DNA from: Actinomycetes bacterium
GTDB taxonomy: Bacteria; Actinomycetota; Acidimicrobiia; Acidimicrobiales; RAAP-2
Reading direction: 5' to 3'
Assembly (NCBI GenBank): GCA_021846325.1
Contig: JAJZBX010000012.1
Coordinates: 1 to 62,516 of the forward strand
Length of the DNA stretch: 62,516 nt
Below are positions 43,325 to 53,770 of the stretch, piece after piece (positions within the stretch are counted from its first letter, which is position 1; each line of letters starts with the position of its first letter). The notes beneath the pieces were generated by a model, which was not told the DNA's origin, did no database searches, and saw only the letters and a list, made by a program, of their open reading frames with translations. Made by a program: the position numbers and the translations under genes.

Positions 43325-44461
43325 GTGCGCAACATCCTCGCCTACGCCGTGGTCGCGTTCGTCGGGGCGATGGTGACCCTGCTGGTCAATCGCCCGGCGC
43401 GCTCCATCGCGTTGCGCGTTGGCTACACGGCCCTGCCCGACGAGCGAAAGGTTCACCAGACCGCCACCCCCTACGGGGGCGGGGCGGCGATGCTCATCGG
43501 CTTCTGCGTCGCGCTCGGGGTTGCGGACTTCATCCCCGAGTTGCGCATGGTCATCAGCTCGTCGCACGAGATGTTCGGGGTCGTCGTCGCGGCCGGCGTG
43601 ATCTTCGTCGTGGGGGTCGTCGACGACTTCCGCGAGATGAGCGCACCAGCGAAGGTGGCCGGGCAGTTTCTGGCGGCGTCGGTCCTCTACTTCAGCGGCG
43701 CGACGATGTACCAACTCAAGTTGCCCTTCGCGGGCTTCGTCGTGCTCGGGCCGTCCATCTTGCCCGTCATCACCGCGGTGTGGGTTTTCGCGATCTCCAA
43801 TGCGATCAACCTCATCGACGGCCTCGACGGACTGGCCGGCGGCATCGTCGCGATCGCCTCGGGCACGCTGTGTGTCTACGGACTGCGCCTGGAGGACTTA
43901 GGGCTCCTGCCGGTCACCAACGTCGGGCCGCTCATCGCCGCGCTGACGTTCGGTATCTCCGTTGGCTTCTTGCGCGACAACTTCTATCCGGCCAAGCTCT
44001 TCATGGGTGACGCGGGGGCCCTGATGCTCGGTCTGCTCATGTCGGCCTCGACCATGGTCATCGGCGGTCGAACGCCGCCAGCGAGCGGTGTGACGTTCTT
44101 CTTCTTCGCCCCGCTGTTGATCCCGGTCTTCATCCTCGGCGTCCCGCTCGTCGACGCGACGTGGGCCTTCGTGCGACGCACGGCGTCGGGCCAGGGTTTC
44201 CACACCCCGGACAAGAACCACATTCACCACCGACTGATGCGCCTCGGTCACGGTCACCGGCGCACGGTGATCATCCTGTGGCTCTGGACGGCACTGCTCT
44301 GTGGGTTCGTGCTCTTTCCGCTCTTCGAGCCCCGGGTCAACGTCTTTATCCCCTTTGGCGTCGCGCTGCTGGTGATCGGGCTCGTGACGTGGTTCAGTCC
44401 ACTGCTCGATCGCTGGACGGGACGCGTTGAAGCCACCGTCGACGAGCCGGTGCGCCGGTGA
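43325..44461 (+). CDS. wecA: Polyprenyl-phosphate glycosyl-1-phosphate transferase (WecA/TagO/MraY family)
   Basis: Transfers a sugar-1-phosphate, probably GlcNAc-1-P, from UDP-sugar to undecaprenyl or decaprenyl phosphate, starting a cell-wall glycopolymer. The 378-residue membrane protein has about ten or eleven helices. Diagnostic segments are KVHQTATPYGGG, VGVVDDFREM, NLIDGLDGLAGG, FMGDAGALMLG and the WecA-type HIHHRLMRLGH. The sugar specificity is inferred. It starts at GTG 43325, just after glyA, and overlaps the next gene by four bases. Confidence 0.9.
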   Translation: MRNILAYAVVAFVGAMVTLLVNRPARSIALRVGYTALPDERKVHQTATPYGGGAAMLIGFCVALGVADFIPELRMVISSSHEMFGVVVAAGVIFVVGVVDDFREMSAPAKVAGQFLAASVLYFSGATMYQLKLPFAGFVVLGPSILPVITAVWVFAISNAINLIDGLDGLAGGIVAIASGTLCVYGLRLEDLGLLPVTNVGPLIAALTFGISVGFLRDNFYPAKLFMGDAGALMLGLLMSASTMVIGGRTPPASGVTFFFFAPLLIPVFILGVPLVDATWAFVRRTASGQGFHTPDKNHIHHRLMRLGHGHRRTVIILWLWTALLCGFVLFPLFEPRVNVFIPFGVALLVIGLVTWFSPLLDRWTGRVEATVDEPVRR

Positions 44462-44733
44462 GCGATCGGACGGGCGCCGATGACTCGAGCCCCGTCTCGC
44501 CCGATGGCGACGCTGACCAGCGCGAAGACGAGTCCGAGGCGTCCTGGATCGGTCTGGGGGCCTTCGCCGCGCTCGGCACGACGATCGCGCTCACCGAGGC
44601 GGTCGGCGTGGTGCTGGGCCTGTGGGCCGACGCCTCGTGGGGGACCTCACCGTGGGGTCTCATTTTCGGGATAGTGTTGGGGACGGTCGCCGCCGTGGTG
44701 AGCGTAGTGAAGCAAGTCCGGCGTTTCCTTTAG
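44458..44733 (+). CDS. AtpZ/AtpI-like small membrane protein
   Basis: A 91-residue protein with an acidic N-terminus of about 30 residues and two hydrophobic helices (about 33-55 and 65-85), the form of AtpZ-type proteins that precede F-type ATP synthase operons and may aid assembly or Mg2+ supply. It starts at GTG 44458, overlapping wecA. A second AtpI-like gene follows 7 bp later, so the pair likely corresponds to the atpZ-atpI arrangement. Confidence 0.75.
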   Translation: MSDRTGADDSSPVSPDGDADQREDESEASWIGLGAFAALGTTIALTEAVGVVLGLWADASWGTSPWGLIFGIVLGTVAAVVSVVKQVRRFL

Positions 44734-44740
44734 AAACCAT

Positions 44741-45154
44741 TTGCCCGTGCTTGAGAACCTACCCACGAATACGTTGCCGCGCCTGCTGAGGCGCACGACC
44801 GTCTCTGCGCTGGCGGCGGGACTCGTGGGCTTCGCCGTCGCGCTGTTCGTCGCGCCGCCGCTGGCCGCCCTGGGGGTCGCGCTGGGCGTGGGACTGGCGG
44901 TACTGAACCTACGATTTCTCGATCGTCAGGCGGCGCGCGTGGAGCTGCGCGGCGAGCAGAGCACCCGAGCCGTGCGACGCCAGCTCGGTGGCAAGACCAG
45001 TGCGCGCCTGGCGGTCGTCACCGTCGCGGTGCTGCTCCTGGTTTGGCTAAACGGCCCGCTGGGAATCGGTATTGTGTCAGGGCTCGTGCTTTATCAGATC
45101 GTGTTCGTGTTCAACGTGATGCGGGTCGTGGCGAGCCAGGGAGGACCGGAGTGA
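44741..45154 (+). CDS. atpI: ATP synthase I (AtpI)-like membrane protein
   Basis: A 137-residue protein with four hydrophobic segments (about 20-40, 42-58, 92-108, 110-130), matching AtpI, a helper of c-ring assembly. Its gene sits directly before atpB and overlaps it, the usual location. The start is TTG at 44741 or GTG at 44747, and the sequence does not decide between them. Assignment relies mainly on position and topology. Confidence 0.75.
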   Translation: MPVLENLPTNTLPRLLRRTTVSALAAGLVGFAVALFVAPPLAALGVALGVGLAVLNLRFLDRQAARVELRGEQSTRAVRRQLGGKTSARLAVVTVAVLLLVWLNGPLGIGIVSGLVLYQIVFVFNVMRVVASQGGPE

Positions 45155-45909
45155 AGATGCTGTACGCCGCCAAGACGATCACCGTTGGCGTGCACCCGAC
45201 CTTTCGGGTCTTGGGTCTCACCATCGACGGCGACATCGTGATGTCGACGCTGCTGGCGACGGCGATCTTCCTCTTCCTCGCGCTGCGCATGCGCGCGAAG
45301 CTGACCGACGGCGTTCCGGGCAAGCTCCAGTTGTTCTGGGAGATTCTCGTCGAGCAGGTGACCGAGCTGGCGCTGTCGGCCATCGGGCCCAAGGGACGGC
45401 GCTACGTGCCGATCGGCGTCACCATTTTCTTGTTCATTCTGATCTGCAACTGGATCGACTTCATTCCCTCCGCGATGCACCCCGGGGTGTCGGGACCGAT
45501 CTTTCCGGCCCCTACCGGCGACGTCAACCTGCCGCTCGCGATGGCGCTCTTCGTGATCGTGTGGGTGCACATCGAGTCATTTCGGGCGCGCGGCTTTCGG
45601 GGCTACTTTCGCCACTACGGCCAGCCGTACCTGGCGCTCACGCCGATCAACGTCATCGAGGAGATCACTAAGCCGATCACGTTGACGTTCCGACTCTTCG
45701 GCAACCTCTTCTCAGGCGGTCTCTTCGTCGTCGTGCTGACGACGCTGCTACCGATCTACGTCAGCCCGCCCTTCGAGATCGGCTGGAAGCTCTTTGACAC
45801 CGGCCTGCTCGGTGCGATCCAGGCGTTCATCTTCATGCTCTTGACGATTCTCTACTTCGGCATGGCGACGAGCCACGACGAAGTACCGGGCGTCGAGGTC
45901 TCACACTAA
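45151..45909 (+). CDS. atpB: ATP synthase F0 subunit a
   Basis: The stator half-channel subunit of the F0 motor, 252 residues with five or six helices. The essential Arg is in LTFRLFGNLFSGG, preceded by NVIEEITKPIT. The start is taken as GTG 45151, six bases after GGAGG and overlapping the atpI stop; an ATG at 45157 is an alternative. It is the first structural gene of the operon, followed by atpE. Confidence 0.95.
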   Translation: MKMLYAAKTITVGVHPTFRVLGLTIDGDIVMSTLLATAIFLFLALRMRAKLTDGVPGKLQLFWEILVEQVTELALSAIGPKGRRYVPIGVTIFLFILICNWIDFIPSAMHPGVSGPIFPAPTGDVNLPLAMALFVIVWVHIESFRARGFRGYFRHYGQPYLALTPINVIEEITKPITLTFRLFGNLFSGGLFVVVLTTLLPIYVSPPFEIGWKLFDTGLLGAIQAFIFMLLTILYFGMATSHDEVPGVEVSH

Positions 45910-45933
45910 ACCCAACCCAGGAGGAAAGAAATA

Positions 45934-46200
45934 ATGGCAAACACAGACTCCGTTGCGTCTGCGGTACGCATCGCCGGCGCCCTCGTCGGCGGTGGTCTCG
46001 CGCTCGGCGGTGGCGCGATTGGCGCCGCCATCGGTGACGGCCTCGCCGGTAGTCAGACCATCGCGGCCATTGCTCGCCAGCCCGAAATCGAGAACAAGGC
46101 CCGTCAGTACTTCTTCTTGACCGTCGGTCTGGTCGAGGCGATGTACTTCATCAACCTGCTGTTCATGGTGGTCTTCGTCTACGTCTTCCAGAAGCAGTAG
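45934..46200 (+). CDS. atpE: ATP synthase F0 subunit c
   Basis: The 88-residue rotor-ring subunit, a hairpin of two helices. A glycine-rich first helix (about 13-40) and the ARQPE polar loop (47-51) lead to a second helix with the ion-binding Glu68. The residue after Glu68 is Ala rather than Ser or Thr, and no paired Gln is evident in helix one, which favours proton rather than sodium coupling. An AGGAGG-like site precedes the ATG. Confidence 0.95.
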   Translation: MANTDSVASAVRIAGALVGGGLALGGGAIGAAIGDGLAGSQTIAAIARQPEIENKARQYFFLTVGLVEAMYFINLLFMVVFVYVFQKQ

Positions 46201-46265
46201 TCACGGCGCTGGTCGCCCCCGGGTATGACCAGCGCGTTCACCCACAAGTCAAAGTAGGACTCGAG

Positions 46266-46787
46266 ATGATCGGCGTTTCAATCTTCCTTCTCCCCAACGG
46301 CACGTTCTTCGTCGAACTGCTGGTCTTCGTCGCGATTCTGCTCGTCATGGCCAAGTTCGTCCTGCCGCCGCTCAACAAGGCCATGGAGGGGCGCCAGGCG
46401 AAGATTCGCGCTTCGCTCGACGCCGCCGACCAGGCGCGCGCCGAGGCGGCCGCGGCCGATGACGAGCGCGCCAAGGTGCTCACCCAGGCCCGTGACCAGG
46501 CCCGCGAGATCGTCGCGGCCGCCCAGTCGTTGGCCGAACAGGTCAAGAGTGAGGCCGGTGGTCGGGGTCAGGCCGAGTTCGAGCGGATCGTCGAATCGGC
46601 ACACGACGAGGTTGCGATGGCCCGTCAACGAGCGATCGAGGAGGCCTCGGCGCGCGTCGGGGAGATTGTCTTTGAACTCGTGAACAAGATCGTGGGCCGC
46701 GAGGTGGACCAGAGCACCCACGACGACCTCATCCGTGAGGCGGTGGCCGCACTGACCGCCGAAGCGCAGCGCGGAACGAGTCGCTAA
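46266..46787 (+). CDS. atpF: ATP synthase F0 subunit b
   Basis: The 173-residue peripheral stalk subunit, with an N-terminal membrane helix (about 8-30) and then a long charged helix rich in Ala, Glu, Gln and Arg (35-160) that forms the dimeric stalk. A single b gene is present, not the b-delta fusion seen in mycobacteria. It lies 65 bp after atpE with an AGGACT site near the ATG, and 3 bp before atpH. Confidence 0.93.
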   Translation: MIGVSIFLLPNGTFFVELLVFVAILLVMAKFVLPPLNKAMEGRQAKIRASLDAADQARAEAAAADDERAKVLTQARDQAREIVAAAQSLAEQVKSEAGGRGQAEFERIVESAHDEVAMARQRAIEEASARVGEIVFELVNKIVGREVDQSTHDDLIREAVAALTAEAQRGTSR

Positions 46788-46790
46788 CTT

Positions 46791-47702
46791 ATGCTCGCGA
46801 AGCTCGAAGGTTACGCCGCCGCCCTCCTGGGTTCGTTGGACGCGGCCGAGCTCGCCACGGTGGCCGGCGACCTGGGGTCGCTCGAGCAGACCGTGCTGGC
46901 GCGCAGCGACCTTCGCGCGGTGCTGGCCGACACCTCGATCGCCGGGGTCGTTCGCGGTGCGGTGCTGCGAGAGCTGCTGGCCGGCAAGATCAGCCGCCCG
47001 GCCGAGCGTCTCGCGGTCTTCGCCGCTGTCGCGTCGCCGGCTCAAGAGGTTGCGCGCGCCCTGGGCGAGTTGGCGCAGTACGCCCATCACCTGCTCGAGA
47101 ACGGGGTCGTGGAGCCGGCCGGCCTCGGCCTGCTCCAAGCGCGCACGCGGGTCGGTGGCTTCACCGACGCGGTGCTCGAGGACCTGGCGACGTCGGACTT
47201 CGCCGCGATCGAGCACGAGCTGTTCGCCTGGGCGCGCACGATTGAGGCGAGCGACGCGCTTCGCCGCCTGCTCGTCGATCGCGACGCCGCGCTCGCGTCG
47301 CGCGTGGGTGCGACGGCGCAGCTGCTCAGCGGCAAGGTGAGTCCGGCCACGTTGCGCCTCGCCGAGTACGTCGTCGTCGGTGGTCGCCCCCGCGACGTCG
47401 TGGGCACGATTGACTTCGTCGTCGACCACGTCGCGGCCGCGCGCAGCTGGCGCGTGGCGCGAGTCCACAGTGCACGACCGCTCGACGAGCCAACCCAGGA
47501 GGTGCTCGCGCGTTCGCTGCGAGCACTCACCGGTGCTCCGGTGGAGCTCCAAGTCGCCGAGGCGCCCGAGCTGCTCGGTGGCGTTCTCGTCGAGGTCGGC
47601 GACCTTCGTCTGGACGCCACGACGCGGGGGCGTCTCCAGACGTTGCGCGACACGGTGGCGGCCGGCCACTTCTACGAATCCGCTTTGAATCGAAACGACT
47701 AG
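46791..47702 (+). CDS. atpH: ATP synthase F1 subunit delta with duplicated N-terminal domain
   Basis: At 303 residues this OSCP-type subunit is much longer than the usual 175-185. Residues of about 8-100 and 121-216 are two copies of the helical N-terminal domain. LRAVLADTSIAG with LLAGKISRPAERLA in the first copy matches LRRLLVDRDAAL with LLSGKVSPATLRLA in the second. The C-terminal beta domain (about 217-295, with GGVLVEVGDLRLDATTRGRL) is single and normal. No b domain is fused. It joins the peripheral stalk to the alpha3beta3 head. Confidence 0.93.
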   Translation: MLAKLEGYAAALLGSLDAAELATVAGDLGSLEQTVLARSDLRAVLADTSIAGVVRGAVLRELLAGKISRPAERLAVFAAVASPAQEVARALGELAQYAHHLLENGVVEPAGLGLLQARTRVGGFTDAVLEDLATSDFAAIEHELFAWARTIEASDALRRLLVDRDAALASRVGATAQLLSGKVSPATLRLAEYVVVGGRPRDVVGTIDFVVDHVAAARSWRVARVHSARPLDEPTQEVLARSLRALTGAPVELQVAEAPELLGGVLVEVGDLRLDATTRGRLQTLRDTVAAGHFYESALNRND

Positions 47703-47717
47703 GAAAAGGAAACTGTG

Positions 47718-49235
47718 ATGACTGAGCTCACCATTAGTGCCGACGAGATCACCGAGGCCCTGCGCGCGCACGTCGCCGAGTTCAACCCGGCTATCGGCGC
47801 CGAGCAGGTTGGTCGGGTCGTCGAGGTTGGTGACGGCATCGCGCGGGTGTCGGGTCTGCCCTCGGCGAAGGTCAACGAGCTGCTCGAGTTTCAAGACGGT
47901 ACCGTCGGACTGGCGATGAACCTCGACGAGGAGACCATCGGCGCGGTGGTTCTCGGCTCGGTGGACGGCATCGAGGAGGAGCAGATCGTCCGCGCGACGG
48001 GCCGAATCCTCTCGATGCCGGTCGGCGACGCGCTGCTCGGTCGGGTGGTCAACGCCCTCGGCGAGCCAATCGACGGACGCGGCCCGCTCGTGAACCCGCA
48101 GTCACGCCGCATGGAGGTCCAGGCGCCCGGCATCATCGGTCGCCAGCCGGTCAGCGAGCCCCTCCAGACCGGCATCAAGGCAATCGACGCGATGACCCCG
48201 ATCGGGCGGGGCCAGCGCGAATTGATCATCGGCGACCGCAAGACGGGCAAGACCACCGTCGCCATCGACACGATCCTGAACCAGAAGGGCCAGGGCGTCA
48301 AGTGCATCTACGTGGCGATTGGTCAGAAAAACTCCTCGGTCGCTCAGACCGTCAAGACCCTCGAGGACCGCGGGGCGCTCGAGTACACGGTCGTGGTCGT
48401 GGCGTCGGCCGGCGACCCCGCCCCCTTTAAGTTTCTCGCCCCCTACGCCGGCTGCGCCATTGGCCAGCAGTGGATGGACGGCGGCGAGCACGCCCTGGTC
48501 GTCTACGACGACCTCTCCAAGCAGGCCGAGGCCTATCGGCAGATCTCGCTGTTGCTTCGCCGGCCGCCGGGCCGCGAGGCGTACCCCGGTGACGTGTTCT
48601 ACCTACACTCTCGTTTGCTCGAGCGCGCGGCGAAGCTCTCGGACGAGCGCGGCGGTGGGTCCCTGACCGCACTGCCGATCATCGAGACCAAGGCCGGCGA
48701 CATCTCGGCGTACATTCCGACCAACGTGATCTCGATCACCGACGGCCAGGTCTTTCTCGAGTCGGACCTCTTCTATTCGGGCGTGCGCCCGGCGATCAAC
48801 GTCGGCAACTCGGTGTCGCGCGTCGGCGGAGCGGCGCAGATCAAGGCGATGAAGGCGGTGGCGGGAACCCTCAAGATCGACCTCGCCCAGTTCCGCGACC
48901 TCGAGTCGTTCGCGACCTTTGGCTCCGAGCTCGACAAGTCGTCCCAGGCCCAGCTGGACCGGGGGTACCGCCTCACCGAGCTGCTCAAGCAGGGGCTCAA
49001 CGCCCCGGTGCCCGTCGACGAACAGGTCATCGTTATCTACGCCGGTACGCGAGGCTGGCTCGACACGATCCCGGTGGAGGACGTGCGCCGATTCGAGACC
49101 GAGCTGCTGGCCACGTTCCGCGCCAAGCACGGCGATCTGCTCAATCAGATTCGCACCACCGGCGTGCTACCCGATACCGACGGGATCGACGCCGCGATGC
49201 GCGAGTTCGTCGCCAACTTCGCGGTCAGCAACTAG
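47718..49235 (+). CDS. atpA: ATP synthase F1 subunit alpha
   Basis: The 505-residue non-catalytic nucleotide-binding subunit. The P-loop GDRKTGKTT is near residue 171, with the alpha signature [14 protein letters not shown] further on. AAAGGAAA precedes the start; GTG at 47715 adjoins ATG 47718, and I take the ATG. The gene lies in the standard order between atpH and atpG. Confidence 0.97.
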   Translation: MTELTISADEITEALRAHVAEFNPAIGAEQVGRVVEVGDGIARVSGLPSAKVNELLEFQDGTVGLAMNLDEETIGAVVLGSVDGIEEEQIVRATGRILSMPVGDALLGRVVNALGEPIDGRGPLVNPQSRRMEVQAPGIIGRQPVSEPLQTGIKAIDAMTPIGRGQRELIIGDRKTGKTTVAIDTILNQKGQGVKCIYVAIGQKNSSVAQTVKTLEDRGALEYTVVVVASAGDPAPFKFLAPYAGCAIGQQWMDGGEHALVVYDDLSKQAEAYRQISLLLRRPPGREAYPGDVFYLHSRLLERAAKLSDERGGGSLTALPIIETKAGDISAYIPTNVISITDGQVFLESDLFYSGVRPAINVGNSVSRVGGAAQIKAMKAVAGTLKIDLAQFRDLESFATFGSELDKSSQAQLDRGYRLTELLKQGLNAPVPVDEQVIVIYAGTRGWLDTIPVEDVRRFETELLATFRAKHGDLLNQIRTTGVLPDTDGIDAAMREFVANFAVSN

Positions 49236-49260
49236 GACCGGCGAGGCGAGAGGAGTAACG

Positions 49261-51595
<2,335 letters not shown>

Positions 51596-51597
51596 CC

Positions 51598-52032
51598 GTG
51601 GCGACGCTGATGGTCGAGATCGTGACGCCCGAGGTGGCGCTGTGGTCGGGTGAGGCGACCGCGCTGATCGCGCGGTCGTCCGACGGCGACTTCACGATCC
51701 TGGCGCAGCACACCGCGACCGTCGGTGACGTGGTGCCCGGCGTGGTGCGCGTGCAGACGACCGACGGCGAGCTCGCCTTCGCCGTGCACGGCGGCTACTT
51801 CCAAGTCGGCCCCGACGACGCCGCGGGCGTAACGCGCGCCACCGTGCTCGCCGGCGTGGCCGAACGAACGACGGCAATCGACGTCACGCGGGCGCAGTTC
51901 GCCAAGGAGCGGGCGTTGGCCGAGCTCGCCGGACTCAACAAGGGCGAGGGCGCCGATCACGGCACCTCACAGCTCGCGACGGCGGCCCTCGAGCGAGCCG
52001 AACTGCGCCTGCGCGCGGCCTCGTCGTCGTGA
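51598..52032 (+). CDS. atpC: ATP synthase F1 subunit epsilon
   Basis: The 144-residue rotor subunit that couples gamma to the c-ring and can inhibit ATP hydrolysis. The N-terminal beta-sandwich (about 1-88, with VEIVTPEVALWSGEA and FAVHGGYFQV) is clear, and the C-terminal helical part is short and Ala/Arg-rich. It starts at GTG 51598 and ends the ATP synthase operon, converging on the CBS gene across 144 bp. Confidence 0.94.
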   Translation: MATLMVEIVTPEVALWSGEATALIARSSDGDFTILAQHTATVGDVVPGVVRVQTTDGELAFAVHGGYFQVGPDDAAGVTRATVLAGVAERTTAIDVTRAQFAKERALAELAGLNKGEGADHGTSQLATAALERAELRLRAASSS

Positions 52033-52176
52033 CGCGCTGAGCGGCGCGCCGTTGCGTCGCACTACCAGTTAACCGGCGCGCCACTGCGTAGTGGGTGGGT
52101 GGAACCGCTCGGGTCGCCCATCGCTCAACACCATCGCGAGGACCCAACGCCGCCGCCGCGTCGGCCGCGGTGTCGG

Positions 52177-52608
52177 CTACCGAGCGCTGACGTAGTCGAG
52201 GAGGTCGCGCTTCTCGCTCTCGAGCTCGTTGACGCGGGCCTTTACGACGTCACCGATCGAGACGAGGCCGACGAGGAGCGATGACTCGACCACGGGCACG
52301 TGGCGAATGCGCTTCTCGGTCATCAGCGACATCAACTGGTTGACCGAGGTCGCCTCGGTGCAGGTCGTGACGTCGGTGCTCATCAGCGCACTGACGCGCA
52401 GGTCGAGGGCGTCGGCGCCCTCGCGGGCGATGGCCCGCACGACGTCACGCTCACTGAGGATGCCGGTGAGCGGTCCCGCGCCGCCCACGACCACCAGGGC
52501 GCCGATGCCACGCTCCTTCAGCATCGCGACGGCGTCACGCACCGAGCGCTCCTGGTTGATGGTGGCCACCTCGCGGCCCTTGGACGCCAGCAATTGGGCT
52601 ACGTTCAC
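52177..52608 (-). CDS. CBS-domain pair protein
   Basis: A 143-residue protein made almost entirely of a tandem CBS pair (about 10-65 and 75-130, with GILSERDVVRAIA and GLVSIGDVVKARV). Such stand-alone modules sense adenine nucleotides or S-adenosylmethionine and regulate partner proteins; the partner here is unknown. GTG at 52608 has AAGGAGG upstream and is preferred over longer in-frame starts. It lies 100 bp downstream of glpX on the same strand. Confidence 0.9.
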   Translation of the reverse strand: MNVAQLLASKGREVATINQERSVRDAVAMLKERGIGALVVVGGAGPLTGILSERDVVRAIAREGADALDLRVSALMSTDVTTCTEATSVNQLMSLMTEKRIRHVPVVESSLLVGLVSIGDVVKARVNELESEKRDLLDYVSAR

Positions 52609-52708
52609 GACTGCCTCCTTGGTAGTGGCGAGGAGTCTCCCCGTACGCGGACCATAACGCGCGGCCGGGCGACGCGCAACGGTCCGGCTCGTGTTCTGTT
52701 TCACGTGA

Positions 52709-53698
52709 TCAGAATCCGGCGGTGGTGAACTCCTGGAGTTTATTGTGACGGTGGAAGGTCTCGATGGTTCGCACGGTACCCGAGCGCGACCGCACGACGA
52801 GGGACTGTGTGGTCGCGCCGAACTCGGTGAATCGCACGCCCTTGAGGAAGTCGCCATCGGTGACCGCGGTCGCCGAAAAGTAGCAGTTGTCACCGGTCAC
52901 CAGGTCGTCGGTGGTGAGCACGCGTTCGAGGTCGTAGCCCATCGCCTGGGCTGTCTCGCGCTCCACCTCGTCGCGCGGATACAGCACACCTTGGATCTCG
53001 CCGCCCAGGCCCTTGAGCGCGGCGGCCGCGATGACGCCTTCGGGCGTGCCGCCGATGCCGAGCAGCATGTCGGCACCCGAATTGGGCCAGCCGGTGGCGA
53101 TCGCCCCGGTCACGTCCCCGTCCGAGATCAGCAGGACGCGCGCCCCGGCCTCGCGAACCTCGGCGATGAGCTCGTGGTGGCGCGGTCGGTCCAAGACGAC
53201 GACGCCGAGCTCCTGGACCGGTTTGCCGAGCCGCTTGGCCAACTCTCGTAGGTTGTCCGTGGGCGTCGCGTTCACATCCACCGCGCCGCGACCGCGCGGC
53301 CCGACCGCGATCTTGCGCATGTAGACGCACGGTCCGGGATTGAACATGGTGCCGCGCTCGGAGAGCGCGATAACCGAGACCGCCCCCTTGCGGCCCATCG
53401 CGGTGAGCGTCGTGCCGTCAATGGGGTCCACGGCCACGTCGACTAGCGGCGGTCGCCCGTCGCCGATGTGCTCACCGTTGAAGAGCATGGGGGCTTCGTC
53501 CTTCTCGCCTTCGCCGATCACGACGATGCCGTCCATGGCGACCGCCCCGAGCACGAAGCGCATGGCGTCCACGGCGGCACCGTCGGCGGCCATCTTGTCG
53601 CCGCGTCCGGCCCAGCGGGCCGCGGCAATGGCCGCCGCCTCGGTGACGCGGATCATTTCAAGGGCGATGTTGCGGTCCGGCTTTGACGGTGGCTGCAC
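52709..53698 (-). CDS. glpX: Fructose-1,6-bisphosphatase class II
   Basis: Dephosphorylates fructose 1,6-bisphosphate in gluconeogenesis. From GTG at 53698 it has 329 residues and keeps the family metal motif VDPIDGTTL, the early VIGEGEKDEAPML and LGIGGTPEGVIAAAALK. The GTG lies 7 nt behind TACGCT, a probable -10 box. It diverges from murA across a 72-bp gap. A longer ORF to 53977 would overlap murA and is rejected. Confidence 0.95.
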   Translation of the reverse strand: MQPPSKPDRNIALEMIRVTEAAAIAAARWAGRGDKMAADGAAVDAMRFVLGAVAMDGIVVIGEGEKDEAPMLFNGEHIGDGRPPLVDVAVDPIDGTTLTAMGRKGAVSVIALSERGTMFNPGPCVYMRKIAVGPRGRGAVDVNATPTDNLRELAKRLGKPVQELGVVVLDRPRHHELIAEVREAGARVLLISDGDVTGAIATGWPNSGADMLLGIGGTPEGVIAAAALKGLGGEIQGVLYPRDEVERETAQAMGYDLERVLTTDDLVTGDNCYFSATAVTDGDFLKGVRFTEFGATTQSLVVRSRSGTVRTIETFHRHNKLQEFTTAGF

Positions 53699-53705
53699 GC
53701 TCCGA

Positions 53706-53711
53706 AGCGTA
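53706..53711 (-). promoter_or_regulatory. -10 box TACGCT of glpX, apparently leaderless
   Basis: On the minus strand TACGCT ends 7 nt before the glpX GTG. No strong Shine-Dalgarno is present. Confidence 0.35.
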
Positions 53712-53770
53712 GTCCGCTCGGCGTTGACCAGGTCGAAGTCGCACCTTCGCGCACCGGCAATACTTGGTGG

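Noticed and set aside
45934..46200. Sodium-coupled ATP synthase
   Set aside because: The residue after Glu68 of the c subunit is Ala and no matching Gln is seen in helix one, so the sodium signature is missing.
52081..52094. Short inverted repeat CCACT-gcgt-AGTGG after atpC, as a possible terminator
   Set aside because: The stem is only five base pairs with no following T-tract and could occur by chance.
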